Notes under the pieces: generated by a model
The model's input: the letters and a program-made list of their open reading frames with translations, nothing else
What the model was told of the DNA's origin: nothing
Databases searched by the model: none
Source of the DNA: Paenibacillus sp. LHD-117
Lineage (GTDB): Bacteria; Bacillota; Bacilli; Paenibacillales; Paenibacillaceae
Length of the DNA: 64,000 nucleotides
Direction: 5' to 3'
Assembly: GCF_030929555.1 (NCBI RefSeq)
Contig: NZ_JAVFVT010000026.1
Span: 1 to 64,000 of the forward strand
In this document: in pieces, positions 1 to 8,667 of the stretch
Position numbering within the stretch: the first letter of the stretch is position 1
How the letters are laid out: each line of letters opens with the position of its first letter
Position numbers and translations under genes: made by a program

Positions 1-218
1 TGCATAGTAACAGCTCCTTTTGCTATGTAGCTCTGAAAATGGTTGTGTTCTTACTTCCCATTTTTAACCTACGACGTGAAGCACATACGGGGCTGTTTTT
101 ACGTTCATCATAGCTAGATTATCGAATAGGGAAAATGTTACAATTTAATAGGGTCGATTTGTTAACGAAAGGGCATCGACTGAGATATTGATCTGATCTG
201 GCTATTGGAGGCGTCGTC

Positions 219-1121
219 ATGGGATATATCATGGATTTGCGCAAGCTTGTGGGCACAAGGCCGCTAATTATGGCCGGTTCATGCGTGCTGGTGTTTAATG
301 ACGAGGGCCGCTTGCTCCTTCAGCGGAGAACGGACAGCGGGGATTGGGGAACGATCGGCGGCTCGATGGAACCTGGGGAGTCGTTCGAGGAAACTGCGGC
401 AAGGGAGCTTCTGGAAGAGGCGGGGCTGGTCGCGCGAACGTGGACGCTGAGGACCGTGTTGTCCGGTCCCGAGCTGTACTACCGATATCCGCACGGAGAC
501 GAGATCTATAACGTCATGGCGGTGTTCGAAGCGACGGACACGGAAGGCGATCCTCGCATTCTTGATGACGAAGGTCTGGAGCTTCGTTATTTTTCGCTGG
601 ACGAACCCATACCCGATTTGAACCCTCTCTCCGAGTACGTGCTGGGAGCCATGGGATATATCCGCAAACAAATCAAGCCACAGCCGATCGAAGAGCTGAC
701 GGTAAGATTGTGCGGGTACGACGACCTGGATCTGCTCGCTCAAATGAACAAGGAGCTGATCTTGGACGAAGGACATGATAACCCGATGGACGATCGGCAG
801 CTCCGAGATCGAATGAATGCTTTTATCGAGTCCGAATATAGGGCATATGTGTTCGAGGTTGGGAAAGCAGTTGTTGGTTACGCACTCGTGAATCATGCCC
901 GTACGCCACTCTACTTGAGGCAGTTCTATATCGGGAGAGAGCATAGGAGACAAGGTTGCGGGAGAGAAGCCTTTCATCAGCTAAGGGCAACGCTTGGCGC
1001 CACGGACCTCGATTTGGAAGTGCTGGTCAGCAATGAAAGGGGACGAAGATTCTGGCGTTCGCTCGGATTTCGTGAGAGAAGCCTTTATATGAGAATTTCG
1101 GACGCGTGCGCAAAATCGTAA
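219..1121 (+). CDS. Nudix hydrolase fused to GNAT acetyltransferase
   Basis: Two-domain 300-residue protein. The N-terminal half carries a complete Nudix box at residues 48-70 (G-x5-E-x7-REL-x-EE-x-GL pattern), the Mg-binding signature of enzymes that hydrolyse nucleoside diphosphates linked to another group. From about residue 160 there is a GNAT N-acetyltransferase fold, with the acetyl-CoA loop RREHRRQGCGRE-like at 239-250. Both signatures look intact. The ATG at 219 is chosen because GGAGG lies 7 bases upstream; an in-frame ATG at 231 is the alternative. The gene stands alone, with 218 bases of apparently non-coding sequence before it. Substrates of either domain cannot be told from sequence. 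Confidence 0.88.
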   Translation: MGYIMDLRKLVGTRPLIMAGSCVLVFNDEGRLLLQRRTDSGDWGTIGGSMEPGESFEETAARELLEEAGLVARTWTLRTVLSGPELYYRYPHGDEIYNVMAVFEATDTEGDPRILDDEGLELRYFSLDEPIPDLNPLSEYVLGAMGYIRKQIKPQPIEELTVRLCGYDDLDLLAQMNKELILDEGHDNPMDDRQLRDRMNAFIESEYRAYVFEVGKAVVGYALVNHARTPLYLRQFYIGREHRRQGCGREAFHQLRATLGATDLDLEVLVSNERGRRFWRSLGFRERSLYMRISDACAKS

Positions 1122-1196
1122 GAGTGCGAGAAAATTTTTGTTATTATGAACGAAAAAATATAAAAGCGACACTCATACATTAAGGTGGTTGTCTGA

Positions 1197-1592
1197 ATGA
1201 AGGAATGTCCTTTTTGCAATCTTGATTTAGTAGAACAACAACAAGTGATCATTCAAAATGAATATTGTATTTTTCTACAAACTCCACAGGAAGTATTAAT
1301 CGCTTCAGGACTTATAGTTCCAATTAAACATCGTGAAACCGTATTTGACTTAACGGAAGAAGAATGGTCTGCAACCTATTCATTATTACGAGAAGTAAAA
1401 TCGATCTTGGATGAAAAACACCAGCCTAATGGATATAACATTGGTTGGAACTGTCACGCTGTTGGAGGTCAGCATATCATGCATTCACACCTACATGTTA
1501 TTCCTCGATTTAGTGACGAACCCTATGCCGGCAAAGGGATCAGACACTGGCTGAAAAGCATAGATAACAAGCGAAATACATCTGCCAGTTGA
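1197..1592 (+). CDS. HIT-family hydrolase
   Basis: 131-residue histidine-triad protein. The signature HSHLHV at residues 96-101 supplies the catalytic histidines that attack the alpha-phosphate of nucleotide conjugates (Hint/Fhit type chemistry). A CPFC pair at 4-7 and further histidines are typical of zinc-containing HIT proteins. Start ATG at 1197 follows a GGTGG-like site. Codon use is more AT-rich than in the Nudix-GNAT gene before it, so separate acquisition is possible. The exact substrate is unknown. Confidence 0.88.
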   Translation: MKECPFCNLDLVEQQQVIIQNEYCIFLQTPQEVLIASGLIVPIKHRETVFDLTEEEWSATYSLLREVKSILDEKHQPNGYNIGWNCHAVGGQHIMHSHLHVIPRFSDEPYAGKGIRHWLKSIDNKRNTSAS

Positions 1593-1646
1593 GTAATTGA
1601 ACCCAGATGTTTTCAAGTCGATGTGCTAGATAGGGGGAAAGGATAG

Positions 1647-2291
1647 ATGACGAAGAAATTATCATCACTGTTATGGCTGTTCATCCTCTGTATGCTTGCT
1701 GCTTGCAGTAAACCTTATGGACATTACGAGGATGATAAAATGATCGGTACGGTCTTACGGGTGGAGCCCGACAACCATTTGCTCGAAGTCGATATTTCTG
1801 AATGGCACAAACGAGATCTGAGAGGAGGCATTGATGACTACGGCATGTCCGTAACCGTTGAAAATACGGATGAAATGGTTTTTAAGAAAGAAGACGGCAC
1901 TTTAACCGATGCCCAGCATATCAAGATCGGACAAAAAGTGTTGGTTAAACCGCCAATGGATCAGAAGGACGGTGATTACAAAGCCGAAGAGATAATCGTG
2001 CTGGAAATGACCTATAAGGAGAAATATAAGCAATTATTGTCCAATCATAAAGATCTTTATCGTATAACCGTGTTTACAAAAGAAGATCCCTTGCCGCAAG
2101 AAACAGAAAAGAAATTAATGGATCTGCTCTCTAAAAGTACGTTAGGTATCGGATCGTATCCTGAAAATTACATTGTGGATTATGAAAAGGAACTGGATAT
2201 CGAACAGTACTCTGTTTTTCTTGTTTTTGATCATAAAGGGTTCGTCTTCAAATCGTATGATGTAGAGGAAGTGGAGGCGTTTATTGATTAA
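1647..2291 (+). CDS. putative lipoprotein of unknown function
   Basis: 214 residues beginning with a type II signal peptide: a hydrophobic segment ending in LAAC with the lipidated cysteine at 20. It is therefore expected to be anchored on the outer face of the membrane. The mature part is charged, with a small beta-rich region at about 35-115 and a second region rich in Lys/Glu after it. No catalytic motif was recognised. The ribosome site GGGGGAAAGG lies just before the ATG. AT-rich like the upstream HIT gene. Confidence 0.8.
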   Translation: MTKKLSSLLWLFILCMLAACSKPYGHYEDDKMIGTVLRVEPDNHLLEVDISEWHKRDLRGGIDDYGMSVTVENTDEMVFKKEDGTLTDAQHIKIGQKVLVKPPMDQKDGDYKAEEIIVLEMTYKEKYKQLLSNHKDLYRITVFTKEDPLPQETEKKLMDLLSKSTLGIGSYPENYIVDYEKELDIEQYSVFLVFDHKGFVFKSYDVEEVEAFID

Positions 2292-2362
2292 CGTCGACCA
2301 AACGACTTAAACCGGCATCAGCTTCCGAATGTTTTAGGAATAAGCAACTCGGGAGGATTTCG

Positions 2363-4441
2363 GTGATGAACACTGCAACAAGACAAAACAAGAAGAGACG
2401 CAGCGAATCTTGGAGAAAGATACTGATTATACTTGGGGCGCTATTCCTACTGCTTGCGGTATCGGGCTGGCTAGGACTTCGAATGATGGTAGCGGCTCAG
2501 GATGTTACAAGACTGGATCGTCCGCTTCCTGCGGAAACAATCCTTTTTGACGAGAATGGCCATGAAGCGGTGACGATTTCGTTAAACGAAATTGAACCGA
2601 TCACCTTCGATCAAATTCCGAAAACTATGATCGATGCGATAATTGCGGTTGAGGACCGTCGATTTTACGAGCATAGAGGGACGGATATCTGGGGAATCGG
2701 CCGGGCGTTGCTGCAGAATGTGACGTCGGGACGAACGGTTCAAGGCGGCAGCACCATTACGCAGCAACTTGCGAAAAATGTATTTCTGTCTCACGAGAGA
2801 TCATGGAGCCGGAAATGGAATGAAGCGCTGCTTGCCAAAAAAATCGAGGAGCGTTACAGCAAAGACGAAATCATCACGATGTATCTCAATCAGATCTATT
2901 TTGGCGAAGGCGCTTGGGGAATTAAACGGGCGGCGGAAGTGTATTATGGAAAACCGGTTGAACAATTAACGCCGGCCGAATCGGCATTATTGGCGGGTCT
3001 CGTAAAAGCTCCTTCCGTGCTGTCCCCCTATAAGCGGCCAGAGCAAGCGGTTGAGCGGCGGAATGTCGTGCTCTCGTTAATGAGAGATCAGGGATTAATA
3101 GAGCAAGAGGCATACGATCTTGCCTTACAGGAGTCTCCGAAACTCCGGGAGTCCAAACCTGACCGCGCGGAAGCTATTCATTTTCCATATTATACGGATC
3201 AGGTCATTCGGGAAGCGGTGAACTTGTACGGACTAACGGAGAACGACGTGCTGCACGGAGGCCTTCGCATCTACACGACGCTTAATCCCGATATGCAAAA
3301 GGCGGCAGAACAACTATTCCAAGAGGATGCCTTATTCCCCGAAAGCATGGGCGATCAGCTCATTCAGGCCGGCACGGTTCTGGTCGACCCGCGTAATGGC
3401 GGAATTAAGGCGCTAGTCGGCGGAAGAGGGAAACAACCGTTCCGAGGCTTTAACCGTGCCGTCCAATTAAAGCGGCAGCCAGGCTCAACGATGAAGCCAA
3501 TTGCGGTCTATACACCGGCTCTAGAGAATGAGTTCAAGCCGGACAGCCGTATTATCGACGAGCCGGTTCGATTCGGAAGTTACGAGCCGAACAACGTGGA
3601 CCATACGTTTCACGGCAATGTGTCGCTTTATGAAGCGCTGATTCATTCTTATAATATCCCTGCCGTTAAGCTGCTGAATGAGATCGGGATTGATCAGGGA
3701 ATGGATGCGTCTTCCAGATTCGGCATACCGCTAAAGGCGGAGGATCGAACGCTTGGGCTGGCATTAGGAGGCACGAATACCGGCGTATCGCCTCTCCAGA
3801 TGGCTGAAGCATACGGAGCATTCGCAAACGACGGGATCCGTATGGACAGTCATGCTATCGTCCGAATTGAGTCAGCCGATGGAACGGTCCTTGCATCTCG
3901 CCAGGAGGAGCAAGGAAATCGAGTCACCACATCCGAAAATGCTCGCATGATGTCTGCCATGCTTCAGGGCGTAGTCGAGAGCGGAAGCGGTAAAGCGGCT
4001 GCGATAGAGGGGAGAGATGTGGCAGGGAAAACTGGCACGACCCAGATGCCTGGCGTTAGCGGATATGGGGCGATGGACAATTGGTTTGTCGGCTACACGC
4101 CTCAGCTTGTGGGGGCCGTCTGGCTTGGCTACGATAATCCGGATGAAAGCAATTATTTGACAAGCTCCTCCTATGCGGCTGCCGCCGTCTTCAAGGAGCT
4201 TATGAGCAACGCCTTGCACGGTCAACCATCCATTCCGTTCCCTGTCGTGAAAGGGATGAATACCCGCAAAGATCAAAATGAGGAAGATTCTGAGCGCAAA
4301 GGCAACAAGGAGAAAAATCGAAAGAAAGAAAAAGAAGAGAAAAAAAGAAACAAAGAGAAAGAGGATGAACGTCATAATAAGGAAAGGGGAAGAGATAGGG
4401 ATGACGAAGAGGATGATGAGGACGATGAAGACAACGATTAG
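2363..4441 (+). CDS. class A penicillin-binding protein (PBP1A-like)
   Basis: Bifunctional peptidoglycan synthase of 692 residues. A short cytoplasmic tail and a membrane anchor (about 20-42) precede the GT51 glycosyltransferase domain with the conserved EDRRFYEHRG motif near residue 96 and the GGSTITQQLAKN motif. The transpeptidase domain has the active-site STMK near 375, SYN near 429 and KTGT near 556. The last roughly 70 residues are an extreme low-complexity tail: first Lys/Arg/Glu, ending in a run of Asp and Glu. The start is a GTG at 2363 or the adjacent ATG at 2366; GGGAGG precedes both. It polymerises and cross-links the cell wall outside the membrane. Confidence 0.95.
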   Translation: MMNTATRQNKKRRSESWRKILIILGALFLLLAVSGWLGLRMMVAAQDVTRLDRPLPAETILFDENGHEAVTISLNEIEPITFDQIPKTMIDAIIAVEDRRFYEHRGTDIWGIGRALLQNVTSGRTVQGGSTITQQLAKNVFLSHERSWSRKWNEALLAKKIEERYSKDEIITMYLNQIYFGEGAWGIKRAAEVYYGKPVEQLTPAESALLAGLVKAPSVLSPYKRPEQAVERRNVVLSLMRDQGLIEQEAYDLALQESPKLRESKPDRAEAIHFPYYTDQVIREAVNLYGLTENDVLHGGLRIYTTLNPDMQKAAEQLFQEDALFPESMGDQLIQAGTVLVDPRNGGIKALVGGRGKQPFRGFNRAVQLKRQPGSTMKPIAVYTPALENEFKPDSRIIDEPVRFGSYEPNNVDHTFHGNVSLYEALIHSYNIPAVKLLNEIGIDQGMDASSRFGIPLKAEDRTLGLALGGTNTGVSPLQMAEAYGAFANDGIRMDSHAIVRIESADGTVLASRQEEQGNRVTTSENARMMSAMLQGVVESGSGKAAAIEGRDVAGKTGTTQMPGVSGYGAMDNWFVGYTPQLVGAVWLGYDNPDESNYLTSSSYAAAAVFKELMSNALHGQPSIPFPVVKGMNTRKDQNEEDSERKGNKEKNRKKEKEEKKRNKEKEDERHNKERGRDRDDEEDDEDDEDND

Positions 4442-4621
4442 AATGAACCTGAATGTATAAAGAACATAAGGAATAATCGTCCCTAATAGTTCCTCTTGGA
4501 AGGTGGGAGCATGCAATCCCGAAACCCCGCATATAGTGTAGGGCAGAGGTACGGGCCTGCTGCGGCGCCGCAAGGCTGCCGCTTCGGGCTGGCGGTTCTC
4601 CGGATCGGGAGGCGATGGGGG

Positions 4622-6901
4622 ATGAAGAGAGGCTCAGCTTTCGGACAAGCCGGTCGCGGCGGCGCCGTGACGGAGCTGGATTTTACGATTCAAGGCATGA
4701 GCTGCTCGGCTTGCGCGGCGCGGATTGAACGCGTCGTCGGGCGGATGGACGGCGTGCGCGAAGCCGCGGTCAGCTTCCCGCTGCGAACGGCGTGGGTGCA
4801 GTTGGAGGCAGGCGCGGCTACGCGCGAGGAAGTCGCGGACAAAATCAAGCAGCTCGGCTTCACGGCCATGACGACGGAATCCGCCGGGCAAGGGCTGCGC
4901 AAGGAACGGAAAGCGCTCCTCATCCGGCTCATCGCGTCCCTGATCATGACGCTGCCGCTGCTCGCCACGATGCTCCAGCATATCCCGCTGCTGCAGCCAT
5001 TGATGGCGTTGCTGCCTGCATGGATCTTTCTGCCTTGGCTGCAGCTGTTCCTCGCGACGGTTATTCAATTCGTCATCGGCATGCCGTTCTATTTCGGCGC
5101 CTATTACGCCATCCGCCAGCGCAGCGCCAATATGGACGTGCTTGTCGCGCTTGGTACGACGGCCGCCTATCTCTATAGCCACTACGTGGTGTTCTCCGAA
5201 GGCTTCATTCATTCGGCGGATTGGCCGCAGCACGCAGCTCCGCTTTATTTCGAGACGTCTGCGGTCGTGATGACGGCTGTGCTCCTCGGCAAATTCATCG
5301 AGACGAATGCTTCGCTTCGCACGCACGACGAGTCGCTCGGCTTCGGCAAGCTGCAGAGCGGCACTGCAACCGTCGAACGGGAAGGCGAGTTGACCGAGCT
5401 TAAGACGGAGTTCGTCCGGGAAGGAGATGTTGTCGTCGTGCAAGGCGGCGAAATGATTCCCGTGGACGGTACCGTCCAGTCCGGCGAGTCCCATGTGGAC
5501 GAATCGCTGCTCACCGGAGAGAGTTTAGGCGCGGCAAAGCTTGCAGGCGACCTGGTATGGGCCGGGACGTTAAACATCTACGGCACACTCCGAATCGAGA
5601 CGAAAGCGGCGGGCCACGACACGATGCTGAACCGGATCGCGGACCTCGTCAAACAAGGGCAACGCTCCAAGTCGACGATCCAGTCCCAGGTCGACGCGGC
5701 CGCCGGCTGGTTCGTGCCCATGATGCTGCTGATCGCGGCCGGCTCCTTCCTCGCTTGGGGGCTTTGGCTGGCTCCCGGCGATTGGGGGCAGGCAACCGTA
5801 TGCGCGCTCGCCGTCCTGCTCGCGGCATGCCCATGCGCGCTTGGGCTTGCCGCGCCTATCTCGCTCGCCATTGCCTCCGGCAGGCTGGCGAAACGGGGCA
5901 TTATTGCGAAGGAGGCAAGCGTGCTCGAGCGTCTCGCCGCGATTCGCACGATTGTGCTGGACAAAACGGGCACGTTGACCGAAGGGAAACCGAAGGTCAG
6001 CCATTTGCAGACTTTCTCGCTCGGGCAAACGGCGTTCCTGCGCATCGTGGCCGCGCTGGAAGCGGAGTCGTCGCATCCGCTTGCCGAGGCGATTCGCGAA
6101 GAGGCCCGGCGGCTGGGCATGACGGTGACGGACGCGGAAGCGATCGTCATAACGGCGGGAGGCGGCGTCCAGGGGCGGATTAGGGGCGTGAATTATTCGT
6201 TGGGCAATCTGCGTTTTATCGAACGTCAAGGCTTCAGCGTCGGCCCTTGGGCATCGCAAGCCGCCAAGCTGCGGGAAAAGCTGGGGGAGACGGTGTTATA
6301 TGCGACGCAGGAGGGGGAATGCATCGGCATCGTCAGCTTCGCGGACCGGCTGAAGGCGGATGCGGCACGCACGGTCATCTCGCTGCGCAAGCTCGGCATT
6401 GCGCCGATCGTCGCGACGGGGGATCACGAGTCGCCGGCAAGGGCGGCGGCCGGAGCGATCGGCATCCGCGACGTGCACGCGTCGATGCTGCCGGAAGGCA
6501 AGCTGACGCTCGTGGAATCGTTGAAGCGGCGCGGCGGCCGGGTAGCTGTGGCGGGAGACGGCTGGAATGACGCGCCCGCGCTTGCCGCAGCGGACGTCGG
6601 GATCGCGATGGGGAGCGGGACGGAAGCGGCGCTCGCCGCCGGCCATCTGACGCTGCTATTCTCGCGGCTGCCCGCTATTCCCGAGGCGGTGCGCATCAGC
6701 CGGCAGACGATCCGCAACATTCGGCAAAATCTGGCGTTTGCTTTCCTCTATAACGCGGTTATCATTCCGTTCGCTGCGGCAGGTTTGCTGGAGCCTTGGA
6801 TGGCGGGAACGGCGATGGCCCTAAGCTCCGTATCTGTCGTGGGCAACGCTCTCCGGCTGAATACGAGACTGCGCTCGGTGGAAGACGGAGCACCGCGATG
6901 A
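4622..6901 (+). CDS. copA: copper-exporting P1B-type ATPase
   Basis: P-type ATPase that moves Cu(I) across the membrane. It has one N-terminal heavy-metal domain with GMSCSAC near residue 25, the actuator TGES near 297, the CPC metal site in a membrane helix near 401, the phosphorylation motif DKTGT near 447, the SSHPLAEA nucleotide-domain motif and GDGWNDAPAL. The YN in the seventh and MxxSS in the eighth helix mark Cu(I) specificity. The reading frame is open from a TTG at 4496, but GGGAGG nine bases before the ATG at 4622 and domain structure favour this start (759 residues). It overlaps the next gene by ATGA, so the two are translationally coupled. Confidence 0.93.
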   Translation: MKRGSAFGQAGRGGAVTELDFTIQGMSCSACAARIERVVGRMDGVREAAVSFPLRTAWVQLEAGAATREEVADKIKQLGFTAMTTESAGQGLRKERKALLIRLIASLIMTLPLLATMLQHIPLLQPLMALLPAWIFLPWLQLFLATVIQFVIGMPFYFGAYYAIRQRSANMDVLVALGTTAAYLYSHYVVFSEGFIHSADWPQHAAPLYFETSAVVMTAVLLGKFIETNASLRTHDESLGFGKLQSGTATVEREGELTELKTEFVREGDVVVVQGGEMIPVDGTVQSGESHVDESLLTGESLGAAKLAGDLVWAGTLNIYGTLRIETKAAGHDTMLNRIADLVKQGQRSKSTIQSQVDAAAGWFVPMMLLIAAGSFLAWGLWLAPGDWGQATVCALAVLLAACPCALGLAAPISLAIASGRLAKRGIIAKEASVLERLAAIRTIVLDKTGTLTEGKPKVSHLQTFSLGQTAFLRIVAALEAESSHPLAEAIREEARRLGMTVTDAEAIVITAGGGVQGRIRGVNYSLGNLRFIERQGFSVGPWASQAAKLREKLGETVLYATQEGECIGIVSFADRLKADAARTVISLRKLGIAPIVATGDHESPARAAAGAIGIRDVHASMLPEGKLTLVESLKRRGGRVAVAGDGWNDAPALAAADVGIAMGSGTEAALAAGHLTLLFSRLPAIPEAVRISRQTIRNIRQNLAFAFLYNAVIIPFAAAGLLEPWMAGTAMALSSVSVVGNALRLNTRLRSVEDGAPR

Positions 6902-7590
6902 CGCTCACGTGGAACGCCATCGGCTTGATTTTACTGACCGGCTTATTTAGCGCCCCCCATTGCATCGGCATGTGCGGGGGCATCGTTTCGACGGTGTCGC
7001 TGCAAGCCGGCATGCCCGCATCGAGGTCGATGCTGCTCTATAACGGCGGCCGCATCGTCTCCTATACGGCGATGGGGGCGATGATGGGCGCCGTCGGTTC
7101 GTTCGTCGATGTCGCGGGGCGGCTGGCGGGTGTTCGCGGTCTTGCATCCATCATTGGAGGAATTTTCGTTCTTTTATGGCTGTGGCGCCGGTTCCAGCTT
7201 CCGTTCATGGGCAGGCTGTCAGGGATGCTGCATCGCAATCTGGTCGACGGCACGGGGAAGGTGCCTTCGGACAAACGAGCGGCGCTCCACGTGCTTGCCA
7301 CCGGCCTCGCGTTTGGCTTCCTCCCCTGCGGATTGACGTACGCCATGGGGATGAACGCGGCATCGACCGGATCCGCGCTGGAAGGCGCGGCGACGATGGC
7401 GTTGTTCGGCCTAGCCACGTTCCCCGCGCTGGCGGCGGCGGCTTCCATCGCTGCGTTCGCGAATCGCCGCTGGCGAAGGTTCATGCGCAAGGCGGGCGTC
7501 GTTACGGCGATGGCCGTCGGTATCCTATCCATTCTCCGCGGCTTGGCCGTGAACGGACTGATCCCTTCCGTCTCGCCCTGGTTGTGGTGA
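6898..7590 (+). CDS. TauE/SafE- or DsbD-like membrane protein
   Basis: 230-residue polytopic membrane protein beginning at the ATG that overlaps the copA stop codon. The first helix carries the motif HCIGMCGG near residue 20, typical of the DsbD_2/'sulfite exporter TauE-SafE' family (urease accessory UreH-like). The repeated half contains a matching FLPCGLTYAMG motif. In bacteria such proteins often accompany CcoI/CopA-type ATPases and FixH-like proteins in copper loading of haem-copper oxidases; that role here is inference from the neighbours. The reading frame extends upstream to 6796 inside copA, but no ribosome site supports the longer form. Confidence 0.85.
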   Translation: MTLTWNAIGLILLTGLFSAPHCIGMCGGIVSTVSLQAGMPASRSMLLYNGGRIVSYTAMGAMMGAVGSFVDVAGRLAGVRGLASIIGGIFVLLWLWRRFQLPFMGRLSGMLHRNLVDGTGKVPSDKRAALHVLATGLAFGFLPCGLTYAMGMNAASTGSALEGAATMALFGLATFPALAAAASIAAFANRRWRRFMRKAGVVTAMAVGILSILRGLAVNGLIPSVSPWLW

Positions 7591-7605
7591 ATCGACCCTG
7601 ACACG

Positions 7606-8079
7606 TCAATAGACGGCCTTAAGCGTACGGTCGACCGTGAAGCTCTCACCGCTAGCCGTCCGCATCGTGGCGGTCGCACGCCAGAGGCCCGGCATGAGCG
7701 GCACGCCGCTGCCCTCGTAGACGCCGGGGCTCGTTTCACGTAGTTCGAATACATAATCTCCGCACACCATGTCGAGCATTTCCATCTTGACGTCGATCAT
7801 CGCGCCTTCCACCAGGTTGCCCGATGCGTCTTGTAGGCGAAGCGTAAACGGATTGTTTTTCAGAACGGCTGCGGGGTATTGCGCGATGGTCCATTGAATG
7901 GCGATGCCGTCCTGTCGATGTTCGGTCGCGGCGGGATCCGCCGCAGAAGCCGGCGCCGTACGGAGCGTCCAGAACAAAGCTAGCCCGATCGCGGCTAGGA
8001 CGAGTGCCCAAACGAGATAATGGGACTTTCGCGCAGGCCGATTGGCCAGGGATGCTGTGGGAATGTCCATGCCTGCCAT
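7606..8079 (-). CDS. FixH/YtkA-like membrane-anchored protein
   Basis: 157-residue protein with one membrane segment at about 22-42 and an extracytoplasmic beta-sandwich of the YtkA/FixH type (N-P-F-x-L-R-L-x-D near the start and MPGLWRA near the end). FixH-like proteins assist assembly of copper-containing cytochrome oxidases. It converges with the TauE-like gene, leaving only 15 bases between stops. Start ATG at 8079 has AAAGGAGGT eight bases upstream; an in-frame ATG nine bases further in is less likely. Family assignment is moderately secure, function is inferred from family and from the copper ATPase next door. Confidence 0.75.
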   Translation of the reverse strand: MAGMDIPTASLANRPARKSHYLVWALVLAAIGLALFWTLRTAPASAADPAATEHRQDGIAIQWTIAQYPAAVLKNNPFTLRLQDASGNLVEGAMIDVKMEMLDMVCGDYVFELRETSPGVYEGSGVPLMPGLWRATATMRTASGESFTVDRTLKAVY

Positions 8080-8271
8080 CAGGCGACCTCCTTTTGATTG
8101 GGAACGGAACTATGGTACGTATGGCGGTCTTTCCTATTACTTGTATGTCGGGACGCGCCGAACATATACATGAGCGCGGAGTACGCGAATCCATACCTTT
8201 TGGCTAGGAATAGATAGACAAATAGGGATGACAAGTGTATAGTAACTACTGACCAAGTTGAATAGGATACG

Positions 8272-8495
8272 AAATAGGTGTCTAGACGAGCTAGCGGAGC
8301 GACGGCAACACGCTTCGAACTCATCGAGACTTAATAGGGAAGCCGGTTCAAATCCGGCGCGGACCCGCCACTGTAAGGAAGGGAATCCCAAGGCAGTCAT
8401 GCCGACGGAGACCTAAGCTGCGGCATGACGTCACTGAACGAGCACGTTCGGGAAGACGCCGCCAGCGACATTCCGAGCCAGGATACCTGCCTGTT
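8272..8495 (+). promoter_or_regulatory. cobalamin (AdoCbl) riboswitch
   Basis: The conserved core GGGAAGCCGGTTCAAATCCG, then CGGACCCGCCACTGTAA (8358-8376 region), and the 3' element GAGCCAGGATACCTGCCTG at 8475-8493 match the cobalamin aptamer. The AGGT near 8276 can close the outer stem with the ACCT of the 3' element. It precedes the BtuFCD-type genes and is followed by a terminator hairpin, so high B12 should stop transcription of the importer. Ends are approximate. Confidence 0.95.
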
Positions 8496-8572
8496 TCCAT
8501 AACGCCGTAACCTACGCGGAATTAGGTTGGTGTTGGAAGAGGCCTGCTTCCTGCCATTGGCAGGTTCCCGCA

Positions 8573-8609
8573 AGCATTTCCGGCACGTTCGCCGGAAGTG
8601 CTTTTTTTA
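8573..8609 (+). terminator. riboswitch-controlled intrinsic terminator
   Basis: Twelve-base arms at 8573-8584 and 8591-8602 (AGCATTTCCGGC against GCCGGAAGTGCT, one G-T pair) with a six-base loop, directly followed by a run of U. A second hairpin with CCTGCC/GGCAGG arms lies just upstream at about 8550-8564 and could be the competing structure. This is the expected expression platform of the riboswitch. Confidence 0.88.
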
Positions 8610-8667
8610 TTGCCTAACATTGTGTACTAGTCTTAAGGTCCAAGACGATAAGGGGAGTGGAGAAAAA

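Noticed and set aside
4496..4621. N-terminal extension of the copper ATPase from a TTG
   Set aside because: Low-complexity residues before the metal-binding domain, TTG start, and a better GGGAGG site before the ATG at 4622.
4634..6720. Several long open frames antisense and out of frame within copA
   Set aside because: GC-rich codon bias of the real gene opens these frames; they have no domains or ribosome sites.
8527..8667. Extended start for the B12-binding lipoprotein
   Set aside because: It runs through the riboswitch terminator and would bury the lipoprotein signal peptide.
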